From an uncultured Prevotellaceae bacterium (GTDB lineage Bacteria > Bacteroidota > Bacteroidia > Bacteroidales > Bacteroidaceae), in contig CAMJFC010000020.1 in the NCBI GenBank assembly GCA_946404865.1, positions 1 to 42,428 on the forward strand: a stretch of 42,428 nt of DNA, given 5' to 3'. Below are positions 16,812 to 26,616 of this stretch, in pieces. Positions within the stretch are counted from its first letter, which is position 1; each line of letters opens with the position of its first letter. The position numbers were made by a program, and so were the translations under genes. The notes under the pieces were generated by a model that was not told where the DNA came from, made no database searches, and saw only the letters and a list, made by a program, of their open reading frames with translations.

Positions 16812-17336
16812 TTATATTATTTCCTCATCCGTCTCCTCAGGTTTGGGGTTGAACTGATTGAGGAAGTCCAATAAAAGCTGCAAGGCTTTCGACGTGGCAA
16901 CAGAGAGATTGAGGTCGCGTCCCTGGTCTTCGGTCAGTTGACAAGTGATGACATGATCCGATGAGCCACAGGCAATCCAAATCGTACCGACAGGTATCTC
17001 TTTGGTGCCTCCTCCAGGGCCAGCCACACCAGTAACAGCCACGGCATAATCCGTAGCCATGGTTTTCACGGCACCCTTCACCATGGCCACAGCCACCTCT
17101 TCACACACGGCAGTCTTCTCCGCTATCAATTCAGCCGGCACGCCGAGTAATCTTTCTTTGATTTCATTGGTATAGCAGACGATGCCCCCCTTGAAATAGT
17201 CGGAAGCGCCAGGTATGGCAATGATAGACTGAGCGACATGTCCGCCCGTACAACTCTCAGCCGTAGATAATGTCTTTCCCGTAGCATAGAGATTCGCCTG
17301 AATCTCACGGCTCAATACTTTGTTTTCAAATTCCAT
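16812..17336 (-). CDS. pncC: CinA C-terminal-type nicotinamide-nucleotide amidohydrolase
   Basis: A 174-residue stand-alone version of the CinA C-terminal domain, the PncC enzyme that removes the amide of nicotinamide mononucleotide in pyridine nucleotide recycling. Family motifs are STAESCTGGHVA (about 23-34), IPGASDYFKGGIVCYTNEIKERLLGV (start about 43; key residues G, S, F, G, Y) and VAGPGGGTKEIPVGTIWIA (about 122-140). The N-terminal MoeA-like domain of full CinA is absent, as in many single-domain homologues. It follows tsaD by 49 bases on the same strand and is closed by a terminator. Some homologues lack activity, so the enzymatic call rests on the family. Confidence 0.88.
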   Translation of the reverse strand: MEFENKVLSREIQANLYATGKTLSTAESCTGGHVAQSIIAIPGASDYFKGGIVCYTNEIKERLLGVPAELIAEKTAVCEEVAVAMVKGAVKTMATDYAVAVTGVAGPGGGTKEIPVGTIWIACGSSDHVITCQLTEDQGRDLNLSVATSKALQLLLDFLNQFNPKPEETDEEII

Positions 17337-17385
17337 AGAAATATGATGTTGTTATTATAATCAAATATGCCACATGCCGTACTAC

Positions 17386-18405
17386 TCATTCGAACGTCAC
17401 TTTGGAAAAAGCGGGAGCATCAATGCTGCAAAAGTCTTTGTCCAAGTATTTATAATAGCCCGTGATGGCAATCATCGCCGCATTGTCGGTGGTATAGCTG
17501 AACTTGGGGATATAAATGGTCCATCCGAATCGTTTCGCATGGTCATAAAAAGCATTACGCAAGCCATTGTTCGCCGACACCCCGCCAGCTACAGCCACAT
17601 GTTTGATACCCGTCTGCTTGACTGCTTTTTTCAGTTTTTTCATCAGGATATCGACAATGGTAAACTCCAGGCTTGCAGCCAAGTCCTCCTTGTGATGTTC
17701 CACGAAGTCAGGGTCTTCTTTCTGCCAGTCTCTCAGGTTATAAAGAAACGATGTTTTCAGTCCGCTGAAACTATAATCCAATCCAGGGATATTGGGTTCA
17801 GCAAAGTGATAAGCATGAGGATTCCCTTGACGCGCCAGTCGGTCAATGATGGGTCCGCCGGGATAACCGAGTCCCATGACTTTCGAGCACTTGTCGATAG
17901 CCTCACCCGCCGCATCGTCGATGGTCTGTCCGAGCACCTCCATGTCATTGTACGCATTCACCTTGACGATTTGCGAGTTGCCGCCACTGACCAACAGACA
18001 TAAGAAGGGGAAAGGCGGTGCCGATTTGTCATCGTCCGACTCTTTGATAAAATGCGCCATGACATGCCCTTGCAAGTGATTGACATCAATCAGGGGAATG
18101 CCCAAGGCTCTGGCGAACCCTTTGGCAAAGCTGATGCCCACCAAGAGCGAGCCCATCAATCCCGGTCCGCGTGTGAAGGCAACCGCCGACAACATATCCT
18201 TGGTGATGCCCGCCCTTTTGATGGCTTGGTCCACCACGGGAACCACATTCTGTTGGTGTGCCCTTGACGCCAATTCCGGCACCACGCCACCATAAGCCTT
18301 ATGAACATCTTGCGACGCTGTGACATTGCTGAGCAGCACCCCATCGCGCAGCACGGCTGCCGAGGTGTCGTCGCAACTGCTTTCAATGCCTAATATATAC
18401 GCCAT
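17386..18405 (-). CDS. tsaD: tRNA N6-adenosine threonylcarbamoyltransferase TsaD
   Basis: TsaD, with partner proteins encoded elsewhere, transfers the threonylcarbamoyl group to A37 of tRNAs that read ANN codons. The protein has 339 residues, the standard length. The start MAYILGIESSCDDTSAAV is the conserved N-terminus, so the ATG at 18405 is used rather than the open frame to 18471, which would overlap map. Metal ligands are H110 and H114 in HLQGH; GVVPELASRAH, FTRGPGLMGSLLVG, VSGGNSQI and the C-terminal TDNAAMIA are all present. It is 11 bases after map and 49 before pncC. The gene is essential in most bacteria. Confidence 0.96.
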   Translation of the reverse strand: MAYILGIESSCDDTSAAVLRDGVLLSNVTASQDVHKAYGGVVPELASRAHQQNVVPVVDQAIKRAGITKDMLSAVAFTRGPGLMGSLLVGISFAKGFARALGIPLIDVNHLQGHVMAHFIKESDDDKSAPPFPFLCLLVSGGNSQIVKVNAYNDMEVLGQTIDDAAGEAIDKCSKVMGLGYPGGPIIDRLARQGNPHAYHFAEPNIPGLDYSFSGLKTSFLYNLRDWQKEDPDFVEHHKEDLAASLEFTIVDILMKKLKKAVKQTGIKHVAVAGGVSANNGLRNAFYDHAKRFGWTIYIPKFSYTTDNAAMIAITGYYKYLDKDFCSIDAPAFSKVTFE

Positions 18406-18416
18406 TATTATTTGAT

Positions 18417-19280
18417 TTAATACGTCAGTATTTCCACGCCATGTTCGGTCATGAGGAAAGTATGTTCCCATTGGGCGCTGGGCAATTCATCTTCAGAGAT
18501 GACCTCCCATCCATAGGGGTCTTCCGCATCGATAAATACGCGCCATGAACCCATGTTAATCATCGGTTCGATGGTAAAGACCATGCCCGGCACGAGCAGC
18601 ATTCCATGTCCGCGCCGGCCATAGTGAGGCACATCGGGCTCTTCATGGAATTTCATTCCCACGCCATGGCCACACAAATCGCGCACCACACCGTAGTGAT
18701 ATTTCTTGGCGTGTTTTTCGATGGCATAACCGATATCGCCCACGAAGCCGTAAGGTTTAGCAGCTTCAGCACCAATCTCCAGGCACTCTTTAGCCACCCT
18801 GACAAGTTGTTCTTTCTCGGGTGTAGTTTTCCCGATGATATACATCCTCGAAGCATCGGCATAAAAACCGTCTAAGATGGTAGTGAAATCGACATTGATG
18901 ATATCGCCCTCTTCGAGCACATCCTCAGCCTTCGGGATACCATGACACACCACTTCGTTGATGCTCGTGCATACACTTTTGGGGAAGCCCTCATAATTGA
19001 GGCATGCAGGTATAGCCCCATGCCGTTGGCAATAGTCCATGCAAATATCATCAATCTCGAGGGTTGTCATGCCCGCATGAATTTGTTTAGCCACCTCGTC
19101 GAGAACGCCTGTATTGACCACACCGGCACGTCGGATGCCCTCAATCTCTTCGGGCGTCCTGATGAGTTCTCTGGTAGGCACTTCTTTTCCTTTATTCTGC
19201 CAAGCCAGAATCTTTTTGTCCATCTCAGTGAGCGGCTGTCCGGGCAAGGCGTGCCATCTATTCTTTTTTCTTAATGCCAT
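18417..19280 (-). CDS. map: Type I methionine aminopeptidase
   Basis: Removes the initiator methionine from new proteins in the cytoplasm. The 287-residue protein carries the five metal ligands of the family: two aspartates around VDFTTILDGFYADASRM, the histidine in GHGVG, and glutamates in FTIEPMIN and WEHTFLM. Compared with the minimal E. coli enzyme (about 264 residues) there is an N-terminal extension of roughly 35 residues (MALRKKNRWHALPGQPLTEM) before the conserved RTPEEIEGIRRAG; it has no zinc-finger cysteines. It stands just upstream of tsaD (11 bases) and about 60 bases after the small secreted protein gene of the previous operon. Confidence 0.94.
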   Translation of the reverse strand: MALRKKNRWHALPGQPLTEMDKKILAWQNKGKEVPTRELIRTPEEIEGIRRAGVVNTGVLDEVAKQIHAGMTTLEIDDICMDYCQRHGAIPACLNYEGFPKSVCTSINEVVCHGIPKAEDVLEEGDIINVDFTTILDGFYADASRMYIIGKTTPEKEQLVRVAKECLEIGAEAAKPYGFVGDIGYAIEKHAKKYHYGVVRDLCGHGVGMKFHEEPDVPHYGRRGHGMLLVPGMVFTIEPMINMGSWRVFIDAEDPYGWEVISEDELPSAQWEHTFLMTEHGVEILTY

Positions 19281-19341
19281 ATTGCTATGTTATATGCGAT
19301 ACGCTCATGTTGCGCTACGCTAAATGTTCAATGATAAATGA

Positions 19342-19749
19342 TTATTGTCCGCTATCGGTAATGTAATACATCCAATCGTAGGGGTTGGTGGCACTGAAGA
19401 ACACCACCTGGTATTTCAGTTCTTCCGTATAAGAATACTCTTTGTTGAAGCAAATGATGTATTCTGCCCCTTTATTGTCTTTAACGGTATATTGCAATGA
19501 GTATCGTTTCTCTTCGTTCACTTCACGGTCTTTGCTCAGCACTTGATAAGTCACACCTTTTAGTGTCACCTGTTTGTCGCCATCTTTTACGATGGTGCCT
19601 TCGTCGTAGTCCAACTTTTTGATGTAGTCGTACTTTTGCATGTCGTATTCGTAGGAATACTTGATTTGGTAAGTCACTTGTTGCGCATCGGCAGTCATGG
19701 ACATCAACGCCATCAACGCCATCAGAATCACGTATCTCATCATGTTCAT
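19342..19749 (-). CDS. Small secreted protein of unknown function
   Basis: A 135-residue protein with a signal peptide (MNMMRYVILMALMALMSMTADAQ) and a short beta-rich mature part with several Tyr and Lys residues (YQIKYSYEYDMQKYDYIKK). I do not recognise a family. The start at 19749 was chosen because its ATG overlaps the stop codon of the HAD gene as ATGA, the same arrangement seen at two other joints in this operon; the frame is open 12 codons further. It is the last gene of the DMP19-smpB-metH-HAD operon. A location in the periplasm or outside is inferred from the signal peptide. Confidence 0.72.
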   Translation of the reverse strand: MNMMRYVILMALMALMSMTADAQQVTYQIKYSYEYDMQKYDYIKKLDYDEGTIVKDGDKQVTLKGVTYQVLSKDREVNEEKRYSLQYTVKDNKGAEYIICFNKEYSYTEELKYQVVFFSATNPYDWMYYITDSGQ

Positions 19750-20375
19750 TTCTTGTTTAGTATTTGTTTTAATTCTTCCGTCCAATCATCACCCTCACCC
19801 GGACAAATCGTCAGCATGCCCAGTTGGCTTGCAACCGCCACATTACCTGGGCCATCATCGATAAACACCGCCTCCCCGGCTTTCAATCCCTCATCGATAA
19901 GCACTTGTTTGAACACCCGTTCGTCGGGCTTCATCATCTTGAGTTGATAGCTCAAGTACAACTTGTCAAAATAATCACCAATAGGATTCCCCTTGCCATC
20001 GAACCGACCACTCATCGCCCACTCCATCATAAAAGGATTGGTATTAGACAATAACAGCACCCGATACCCTTGTCGGCGAAGTTCCTTGAGCGTGCTCAGA
20101 TGTTTGGCGGGCACTTCTGCGGCATACCCCTGCCACGCATAGGCGCACTCCTCATGAGTCAGTTGTCTGCCGACCAGTTGACTAAGCGCATGTTGGAATT
20201 CATCAGCCGTGATTTTGCCTTCCTCCAGATCACCGAAAATACCCGTCTGGTGATATTTGTCCAACCGTTGTCCGGCATCGGCCAGTCCTAATTGTTGGAA
20301 CCGTCGTACCGCCTCATCAGGCGACAGTCTGACGATGACGCCTCCGAAGTCAAAAATGATGGTCTTGATCTTCAT
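19746..20375 (-). CDS. HAD superfamily hydrolase (subfamily IA)
   Basis: A 209-residue cytoplasmic phosphatase-type protein. The nucleophile block is FDFGGVIV: the first Asp (D9) is present but the usual second Asp is replaced by Gly, as in the YihX-like subclass. Further motifs are LLSNTNP (motif II), KPDERVF (motif III lysine) and FIDDGPGNV (motif IV acidic pair). YihX-like enzymes act on small sugar phosphates such as glucose-1-phosphate, but the substrate here is unknown. Its ATG overlaps the metH stop (ATGA) and its stop overlaps the start of the following small secreted protein gene in the same way, so translation is probably coupled. Confidence 0.87.
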   Translation of the reverse strand: MKIKTIIFDFGGVIVRLSPDEAVRRFQQLGLADAGQRLDKYHQTGIFGDLEEGKITADEFQHALSQLVGRQLTHEECAYAWQGYAAEVPAKHLSTLKELRRQGYRVLLLSNTNPFMMEWAMSGRFDGKGNPIGDYFDKLYLSYQLKMMKPDERVFKQVLIDEGLKAGEAVFIDDGPGNVAVASQLGMLTICPGEGDDWTEELKQILNKK

Positions 20376-23152
20376 TCTTTATCAAATAGGTTTAGACTTT
20401 TTTTCCGGGCCTCTTCGATAGAAAGAATCGTCTGCTGGCGTTGTTGATAATCCTGCCGCATCTTTTCATACTTCCTATCCAACTCGTCCTGGACCTTCCG
20501 TTCCTCCTCCTTATCCATCAAGCGTGAGGCAACCAGCGCATTCTGCGATGCATCTTTCATCCACACGACCGGTCCTTTATAGACAGGTGCGATTTTTAAT
20601 GCCACGTGCAACTGGCTGGTGGTAGCGCCCCCAATCATGATGGGAATGTCGAGACCTGCTTTGGCCATCTCAGCCGCCACTCCCACCATTTCCTCCAAGC
20701 TGGGAGTAATCAATCCGCTCAGTCCAATCATGTCAGCCTTCACTTCGATGGCTTTTTTGACGATTTGCTGTGCCGGCACCATCACCCCCATGTCAATCAC
20801 CTCAAAGTTATTGCACGCCATCACCACCGCCACGATGTTTTTTCCGATGTCATGCACATCGCCTTTGACCGTGGCCAGCACTATCTTCCCCGCCTTTTTA
20901 GCGTTCTCTGTTTTTTGTGCTTCGATGGCCGGTTGCAAGATAGCGACCGCTTGTTTCATCGTCCTTGCCGACTTGACCACTTGCGGCAGGAACATCTTCC
21001 CTGCACCGAACAGTTCGCCCACCTCGTTCATAGCACTCATCAGCGGACCTTCGATGATGTCCACCGCCATCGGGTAAAGCTGCTGCGCCTCCGCCAAATC
21101 GTCCGACAGGAAGTCGCCGACCCCTTTTCGCAGTGCGTATTTCAAACGTTCCTCAAGGGGAGCGTTCCTCCACGTCTCCGTCTTGTCATTCTGTCTTTCA
21201 CTGACAGCACCAGCGGCGCGTGATTTGAGTTCTTCTTTTTCAGCCTTGATTTTTTCAGCCAACTCAATCAGCCGTTCAGCAGCTTGTTCGTGACGATTGA
21301 GAATCACATCTTCAATCACCTTGAGTTGGTCTTGTGGGATATCATCGTAGGTGACCTTCGTAGCAGGATTGACGATGGCGAAATCCATCCCCGCTTGGAT
21401 AGCATGGTATAAGAACACCGCATGCATCGCCTCTCGGATATAGTTATTGCCACGGAAGGAGAAGGACAGATTACTGACGCCCCCGCTCACATGAGCGCCT
21501 GGTAGATGCTGCCGTATCCACTGTGTCGCCCGGATGAAATCATTCGCGTAAGCATTATGCTCCTCCATGCCTGTTGCGACCGCTAAGATATTAGGGTCGA
21601 AAATGATATCGAGCGGATTCATGCCCACTTTTTCGGTGAGCAGAGCATAGGCTCGTTGCGCAATCTCAATCCGTCGTTGGTAAGAGGTAGCCTGTCCTTG
21701 TTCATCGAAACACATCACAACCACCGCAGCCCCATATCTCATCACATCGCGCGCATGGCTGAGGAACACCTCTTCCCCTTCTTTCAGTGAGATAGAATTA
21801 ACGATGCCTTTTCCTTGCAGGCATTTGAGTCCCGCCACAATCACCTCCCAATCGGAAGAGTCAATCATCACGGGCACGGATGCGATATCCGGTTCCGATG
21901 CGATGATACGCAGGAAAGTGACCATCGCTTCTTTGGCATCTAGCAGCGCATCATCCATATTCACGTCGATGACAAGCGCCCCGTCGGCCACTTGTTGTCG
22001 AGCCACCGACACCGCCTCATCGTATTTTTTCTCTTGTATGAGTCGCAGGAATTTCCGTGACCCCGCCACATTGCACCGTTCTCCGACATTGACAAAATGC
22101 ACTTCAGGAGTCACATCGAGCACATCGAGTCCGCTCAGCCGCATGGTCACCGGTTGAGAAACCACCTCATGCGGCATACCATCTTTAATGACCTCAGCGA
22201 ATTCGGCGATAAACTCCTCGTCAGTGCCACAACATCCGCCAATGATGTTGACCAACCGTTCGTTGACAAATTCCGCCATCTGCGGTGTCATCGACTCAGC
22301 CGTCTCATCATACAATCCGAGTGAATTAGGCAGTCCGGCATTCGGGTAAGCAGAGATATAATAAGGTGCTTTCGCCGCCAGTTCCTCCAAATAGGGTTTC
22401 ATCTGTCTGGCACCGAAAGAGCAATTCAATCCGACAGAAAAAATGGGGTATGTGCTGATGGAAGCGAGGAAAGCGTCGAGCGTCTGTCCGCTGAGCGTCC
22501 GTCCGGCAAGGTCGCTGATGGTCACGGAAATCATAATAGGCAGTTGCACCTGTTCCTGTCGCATGACCGTCAACGCCGCATCGATAGCCGCCTTGGCGTT
22601 GAGCGTATCAAAGATGGTCTCAATGAGCAGAGCATCGACACCTCCTCTGATCAGCGCCTCCATTTGTTGCTGGTAGGCCATGCAGAGCGTATCGAAATCG
22701 ATGTCGCGTGCGGCAGGGTCCGACACCTCGGGACTCATCGAGCACGTCTTGTTCGTGGGTCCAACCGACCCGCACACAAACCGCTGGTGTTCGGGCGTAG
22801 AAAAGGCATCCGCCATTTTCCTTGCGATGCGTGCCCCAGCGTATGCCATCTCTGCAGCAGCATGCTCCAGATGATAATCAGCCTGGGAGACTGCCTGTGA
22901 AGAGAATGTATTGGTCGTGATGAGGTCGGCCCCGGCCACAAGGTATTTGCGGTGAATGTCTTCGATGACATCAGGCCGTGTGATGTTCAATACATCATTG
23001 TTGCCCATCAGTTGCCCTTCCACCGACATGAAAACATCGCCACGGAAATCATCCTCTGACAGTCCGTAGCGTTGTATCATGGTGCCCATGGCACCGTCGA
23101 GCAGCATGATGCGCTGTTTGATTATCTCTTCAATCGTCATCCTTCCGGTCAC
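20372..23152 (-). CDS. metH: Cobalamin-dependent methionine synthase without reactivation domain
   Basis: Transfers the methyl group of 5-methyltetrahydrofolate to homocysteine through cobalamin. Domain order: homocysteine-binding barrel (about 10-320) with zinc ligands C243, C307 and C308; pterin-binding barrel (about 345-610); cobalamin cap (about 660-750); cobalamin-binding domain (about 755-885) with D765-x-H767-x-x-G770, where H767 is the lower ligand. The protein ends at residue 926 in the linker after this domain; the roughly 300-residue AdoMet-binding reactivation domain of E. coli MetH (about 1230 residues) is absent, and the gene is not interrupted, so this is an intact short form. 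Its ATG overlaps the smpB stop as ATGA. No cobalamin riboswitch is apparent before the operon. Confidence 0.95.
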   Translation of the reverse strand: MTGRMTIEEIIKQRIMLLDGAMGTMIQRYGLSEDDFRGDVFMSVEGQLMGNNDVLNITRPDVIEDIHRKYLVAGADLITTNTFSSQAVSQADYHLEHAAAEMAYAGARIARKMADAFSTPEHQRFVCGSVGPTNKTCSMSPEVSDPAARDIDFDTLCMAYQQQMEALIRGGVDALLIETIFDTLNAKAAIDAALTVMRQEQVQLPIMISVTISDLAGRTLSGQTLDAFLASISTYPIFSVGLNCSFGARQMKPYLEELAAKAPYYISAYPNAGLPNSLGLYDETAESMTPQMAEFVNERLVNIIGGCCGTDEEFIAEFAEVIKDGMPHEVVSQPVTMRLSGLDVLDVTPEVHFVNVGERCNVAGSRKFLRLIQEKKYDEAVSVARQQVADGALVIDVNMDDALLDAKEAMVTFLRIIASEPDIASVPVMIDSSDWEVIVAGLKCLQGKGIVNSISLKEGEEVFLSHARDVMRYGAAVVVMCFDEQGQATSYQRRIEIAQRAYALLTEKVGMNPLDIIFDPNILAVATGMEEHNAYANDFIRATQWIRQHLPGAHVSGGVSNLSFSFRGNNYIREAMHAVFLYHAIQAGMDFAIVNPATKVTYDDIPQDQLKVIEDVILNRHEQAAERLIELAEKIKAEKEELKSRAAGAVSERQNDKTETWRNAPLEERLKYALRKGVGDFLSDDLAEAQQLYPMAVDIIEGPLMSAMNEVGELFGAGKMFLPQVVKSARTMKQAVAILQPAIEAQKTENAKKAGKIVLATVKGDVHDIGKNIVAVVMACNNFEVIDMGVMVPAQQIVKKAIEVKADMIGLSGLITPSLEEMVGVAAEMAKAGLDIPIMIGGATTSQLHVALKIAPVYKGPVVWMKDASQNALVASRLMDKEEERKVQDELDRKYEKMRQDYQQRQQTILSIEEARKKSLNLFDKE

Positions 23153-23631
23153 TTATACTTTTTCATAGCCCTGTCCATCTCACGACGGTCCTCCTTCTCC
23201 TTCATCGTCTGGCGTTTATCAAATTGTTTTTTACCTTTTGCCAGAGCGATATCCACTTTGGCACGTCCCTTGTCGTCGATAAACACCAATGTGGGGACAA
23301 TCGTGAAACCCACCTGCTTGGTCATTTCCTGCAAGTGACGGATTTCACGTTTGTTCAAGAGCAGTTTTCTATCGCGTTTCGCCTCATGGTTGCTATACGA
23401 GCCGTAAAAATATGGTGTCACGTTCATCCCCTTGACCCACATTTCCCCATTGATGAAGACACAATAGGTATCTACCAGCGAAGCCTTACCCAATCTGATG
23501 GACTTGATTTCAGTCCCGGTGAGCACAATCCCCGCGGTATATGTCTCTATGAAGAAATATTCAAAAGAGGCTTTTTTGTTTTTTATTTGAACAGGACTTT
23601 TCTTCCTGAGTTCTTGCTGTTCTTTGTTCAT
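23149..23631 (-). CDS. smpB: SsrA-binding protein SmpB
   Basis: SmpB binds tmRNA and brings it to stalled ribosomes in trans-translation. The 160-residue protein has the usual length and motifs: an N-terminal [19 protein letters not shown], the [14 protein letters not shown] block, [19 protein letters not shown], and the basic C-terminal tail ([20 protein letters not shown]) that reads the empty mRNA channel. It follows the DMP19 gene by three bases and overlaps metH by four. The tmRNA gene itself (ssrA) is not in the window. Confidence 0.96.
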   Translation of the reverse strand: MNKEQQELRKKSPVQIKNKKASFEYFFIETYTAGIVLTGTEIKSIRLGKASLVDTYCVFINGEMWVKGMNVTPYFYGSYSNHEAKRDRKLLLNKREIRHLQEMTKQVGFTIVPTLVFIDDKGRAKVDIALAKGKKQFDKRQTMKEKEDRREMDRAMKKYK

Positions 23632-23634
23632 GTA

Positions 23635-24141
23635 CTATTCAATGATTGTTGCGAACCGGTCGAGGCGTTCGTCGATATAACAAGCCACCATTTCCGTCCA
23701 TTGCTCCTCATTTTCGACAAAAGCGTCATCCAAGTCATCAAACGCCGGCATCTGTTCGAAAAGCGCCATGAACTCCTCGTCGGTGCAGTCACGCTCTATC
23801 TCTTGGTGGTATTTGTCATAGAGTTTACGGGCTTTATTGAGCAGAGAAGCGAGAGTGTCAATTCCCCATATTCTCATCATCTTAGCCACAGGGTTTCGGA
23901 AGATGAATCCGCCGTATCCGTTGTGTATCAACTGTACGAATCCGCCGTCCATCACCTCGGAGTGGAGGGTGTCCCATGCGAGGAGCGTGATTTGATCGGC
24001 ATTCAACTGTGCCATGTTCTCCGCCGTCAGCGTCCCGCCTATAGCTTCATTGATGGCATCGACAAAAGTGCCGACGAAAGCATCCATGCCTTCCTCCGCT
24101 TTTTGCCTGAGCACATCATCTCTTACCGTAACCTTTGTCAT
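23635..24141 (-). CDS. DMP19/DUF4375 family protein
   Basis: A 168-residue acidic, mainly helical cytoplasmic protein that resembles the DMP19 (DUF4375) family, named after a DNA-mimic protein of Neisseria. The diagnostic stretch is LHSEVMDGGFVQLIHNGYGG with the later KARKLYDKYHQEIERDCTDEEF. An ATG four codons upstream (24153) also exists, but it lies inside a TAnnTTTG promoter element, so the ATG at 24141 was chosen. It is the first gene of the smpB-metH operon. DNA mimicry is established only for some members; here the role is unknown. Confidence 0.75.
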   Translation of the reverse strand: MTKVTVRDDVLRQKAEEGMDAFVGTFVDAINEAIGGTLTAENMAQLNADQITLLAWDTLHSEVMDGGFVQLIHNGYGGFIFRNPVAKMMRIWGIDTLASLLNKARKLYDKYHQEIERDCTDEEFMALFEQMPAFDDLDDAFVENEEQWTEMVACYIDERLDRFATIIE

Positions 24142-24150
24142 AATCGCGTG

Positions 24151-24158
24151 CAAAAGTA
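24151..24158 (-). promoter_or_regulatory. Putative -7 element of the DMP19-smpB-metH operon
   Basis: TACTTTTG matches TAnnTTTG. Transcription would start near 24145, leaving only about four bases before the chosen ATG at 24141, an almost leaderless mRNA. No -33 TTTG at the right spacing is visible, so support is partial. Confidence 0.5.
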
Positions 24159-24275
24159 ATGTTTTTTTTTGAATTTTATACCAATTCCATAGATATTTTC
24201 ACTTTATAAGGTAGATAGATAGCAATAAACGGTTGAAATCAGCGTTATCAAGAAGGTGTAACAACAACTCTGCGG

Positions 24276-25514
24276 ATGAAAAGACGACTACTCTCCTTTT
24301 GTTTATTGCTATTGGCCTTTCTCCCTGTCCCGGCCCAGCGCAACGAGATCTATAACGACCAGATTGCTTCGCTACAAGTCGTGGCGGGCACCGACTGGTT
24401 GTCGCCCCCCGTCATCATGCTCAACAGCCACCCCATCCACATCAGTTTTGACGACCTGACCCATGAATATCACCGCTACACCTATTCCATCCGTCACTGT
24501 GAGTCAGATTGGAGCGAATCGACAGAATTGTTCGAGAGCGACTATGTCAACGGTTTCGCGTCAGGCAATGTCATCGAAGACGTAGAAGAGTCGTATAACA
24601 CCAACGTGCTCTATACCCACTATCGGCTGACCATCCCGAACCGGCTCTGCCAGTTGAAGATGAGCGGCAACTACCAGGTGACCGTCTATGATGACAATAA
24701 CGACAATGAGCCCGTGCTTACCGCTTGTTTCATGGTCGTTGACCCCAAGATGGACGTGTCGTTGTCCGTCAGCACGAACACCGACATTGATTTTCAAAAC
24801 CGCCACCAGCAGGTTGACATGCAGGTGTCGTTCGGTGCCATCAATGTGACCAATCCCCGCCAGCAGATCAAGACCGTCGTCATGCAAAACGGGCGTCGCG
24901 ACAATGCCCGGATCAATGTTGATTATCAGACGACCCTGCCATACGGTGTCCGTTGGGAACATAATAAGAATCTGATTTTCACCGCCGGAAATGAGTATCA
25001 TAAATTTGAAGTCTTGGACAACGACCACCCTACCCTTGGCGTGGACCTGATGCGATGGGACGGAGAGATGTATCATGCTTTCCTTTTCCAGGACACCCCC
25101 CGACCCAATTATCTCTACGACGAAGACGCCAATGGTGCGTTTTATATCCGCAACAGCGACAATATCGACAACGACACTTATTCCGACTACCTCTACGTGC
25201 ATTTTGACAAGCCATCAGAGCGTCTGGATGGCGACTTGTATCTGAATGGCGTCTGGACCAACGACCAGTTTCCTGATCAATACCTCATGGAGTACGACGA
25301 GACGACCAAGAGCTATCATGCGATGGTTCTTCTCAAGCAGGGCTATTACTCCTATCAATATCTGCTGTTGGACCAAGACGGTTATTCCCACCATGTAGAG
25401 AATGAAGGCATATTTTACCAGACCGAAAACCAATATCAGGCACTGGTGTATTACCGTGAAAATGGCGGGAGGACTGATTTGCTCGTCGGCTATCAACAAG
25501 TGTCCGCGCCATAG
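24276..25514 (+). CDS. DUF5103 protein, type IX secretion plug-like
   Basis: A 412-residue protein with a signal peptide (about 1-20, ending PVPAQ) and the features of DUF5103: an N-terminal block with PVIMLNSHPIHISFDDL, then FDDLTHEYHRYTYSIRHC and a conserved later IRNSDNIDNDTYSDYLYVHF. In Flavobacterium johnsoniae a member of this family is the Plug protein that closes the periplasmic side of the SprA translocon of the type IX secretion system. The protein is predicted to be periplasmic. It is divergent from the DMP19 operon and followed by a separate promoter for the Sel1 gene. The plug role is by homology only; the rest of the secretion system is not in the window. Confidence 0.82.
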   Translation: MKRRLLSFCLLLLAFLPVPAQRNEIYNDQIASLQVVAGTDWLSPPVIMLNSHPIHISFDDLTHEYHRYTYSIRHCESDWSESTELFESDYVNGFASGNVIEDVEESYNTNVLYTHYRLTIPNRLCQLKMSGNYQVTVYDDNNDNEPVLTACFMVVDPKMDVSLSVSTNTDIDFQNRHQQVDMQVSFGAINVTNPRQQIKTVVMQNGRRDNARINVDYQTTLPYGVRWEHNKNLIFTAGNEYHKFEVLDNDHPTLGVDLMRWDGEMYHAFLFQDTPRPNYLYDEDANGAFYIRNSDNIDNDTYSDYLYVHFDKPSERLDGDLYLNGVWTNDQFPDQYLMEYDETTKSYHAMVLLKQGYYSYQYLLLDQDGYSHHVENEGIFYQTENQYQALVYYRENGGRTDLLVGYQQVSAP

Positions 25515-25539
25515 CGTAGAATGAAAAATCACGTGAATA

Positions 25540-25571
25540 TTTGGTTATTTGTTTTTTTTGCCGTATTTTTG
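25540..25571 (+). promoter_or_regulatory. Promoter of the Sel1-repeat gene
   Basis: TTTG (25540-25543), a 20-base spacer, and TATTTTTG (25564-25571): a full match to the Bacteroidetes consensus. The predicted start near 25577 gives a leader of about 60 nt. Confidence 0.68.
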
Positions 25572-25637
25572 CAGAGATAAAGAAATGCATTTCTATACGA
25601 CATGCATCATCCATTCACCCAAAAAACACGATAAACG

Positions 25638-26570
25638 ATGAAAACGAAGTATTTTTTCAGTCTTTTGACAGCATTTTTACTGTTGACATCCAATTATGTC
25701 AATGCACAAATAGAGGGCATCAACCCTGAAGACGAAGCCATCAAACAGTTGATAAAAGATGCCGAGAACGGCGACCGTACGGCTCAGTTCAACTTGGCCA
25801 ACCGTTACCACGATGGTCAGGGTGTGAGTCAGAATTACAAGAAAGCCGTGAAATGGTATGAGAAATCGGCTGAACAAGGCTTTGTTTATGCCCAATACAA
25901 CCTTGGCATCGCCTACCAGAAGGGTGAGGGCATGAAGAAAGACCCCAAGAAGGCCGCCGAGTGGTTTGAGAAGGCCGCCGAGCAAGACTATCCTAACGCC
26001 CAGTTGAACTTAGGCAACGCCTATTTCAATGGCAATGGTGTAGAGAAAGACTTAGAGAAAGCCGCCTATTGGTACACGAAAGCCTCAGAAAACGGAGTGA
26101 CAAGTGGTTCGCTGAACCTTGCCAACGCCTATTATTTCGGCAACGGTGTGGTTCAGAACTACAAACATGCCTTCCGTCTGTATCAGGTCTGTGCAGAGAA
26201 GAACCACCCGACAGCTCAACTGATGCTTGCCAGCTGTTATGAAGAAGGTCACGGCGTAGGCCAGGACTTCTCAAAAGCCTTCGAATGGTATCAGAAAGCA
26301 GCAGAGAACGGACAGAAATCAGCTTATAACAACATGGGAAGGATGTTGATTGAGGGCAAAGGTGTGGAGCAGGATATCGAAGCGGGTCTCCGCTATTACG
26401 ACATAGCCATTGAGGGAGGAAATTTGGAGGCACTTTATAACCTTGCCATTTTGTATTACCAAGGTCAAGGGGTGGCCAAAGACCGCAAGAAAGCCAAAAA
26501 ACTGATGAAACAGGCCGCCGATATGGGGTTGGACAACGCGCAATATTTTCTGAAGCACAATAAATTCTAA
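25638..26570 (+). CDS. Secreted Sel1-like repeat protein
   Basis: A 310-residue protein with a signal peptide (about 1-23, FLLLTSNYVNAQ) followed by about seven Sel1-like repeats of 36 residues, each with the pattern A-x2-LG-x2-Y-x2-G-x-GV-x2-D-x3-A-x2-W-Y-x-KAAE. The repeats form an alpha-helical solenoid that binds protein partners. It is likely periplasmic. The open frame begins at 25638 with a basic start MKTKYFFS, which suits a signal peptide. It has its own promoter, and the next gene starts 46 bases after it. The partner is unknown. Confidence 0.88.
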   Translation: MKTKYFFSLLTAFLLLTSNYVNAQIEGINPEDEAIKQLIKDAENGDRTAQFNLANRYHDGQGVSQNYKKAVKWYEKSAEQGFVYAQYNLGIAYQKGEGMKKDPKKAAEWFEKAAEQDYPNAQLNLGNAYFNGNGVEKDLEKAAYWYTKASENGVTSGSLNLANAYYFGNGVVQNYKHAFRLYQVCAEKNHPTAQLMLASCYEEGHGVGQDFSKAFEWYQKAAENGQKSAYNNMGRMLIEGKGVEQDIEAGLRYYDIAIEGGNLEALYNLAILYYQGQGVAKDRKKAKKLMKQAADMGLDNAQYFLKHNKF

Positions 26571-26616
26571 AGAGGTAAGAGGTAAGGGGTAATAAGGTGG
26601 AGGGTATTTAGCGCGT

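Noticed and set aside
22930..24270. Search for a cobalamin riboswitch controlling metH.
   Set aside because: metH overlaps smpB and the operon leader is nearly absent; no B12-box-like sequence was recognised.
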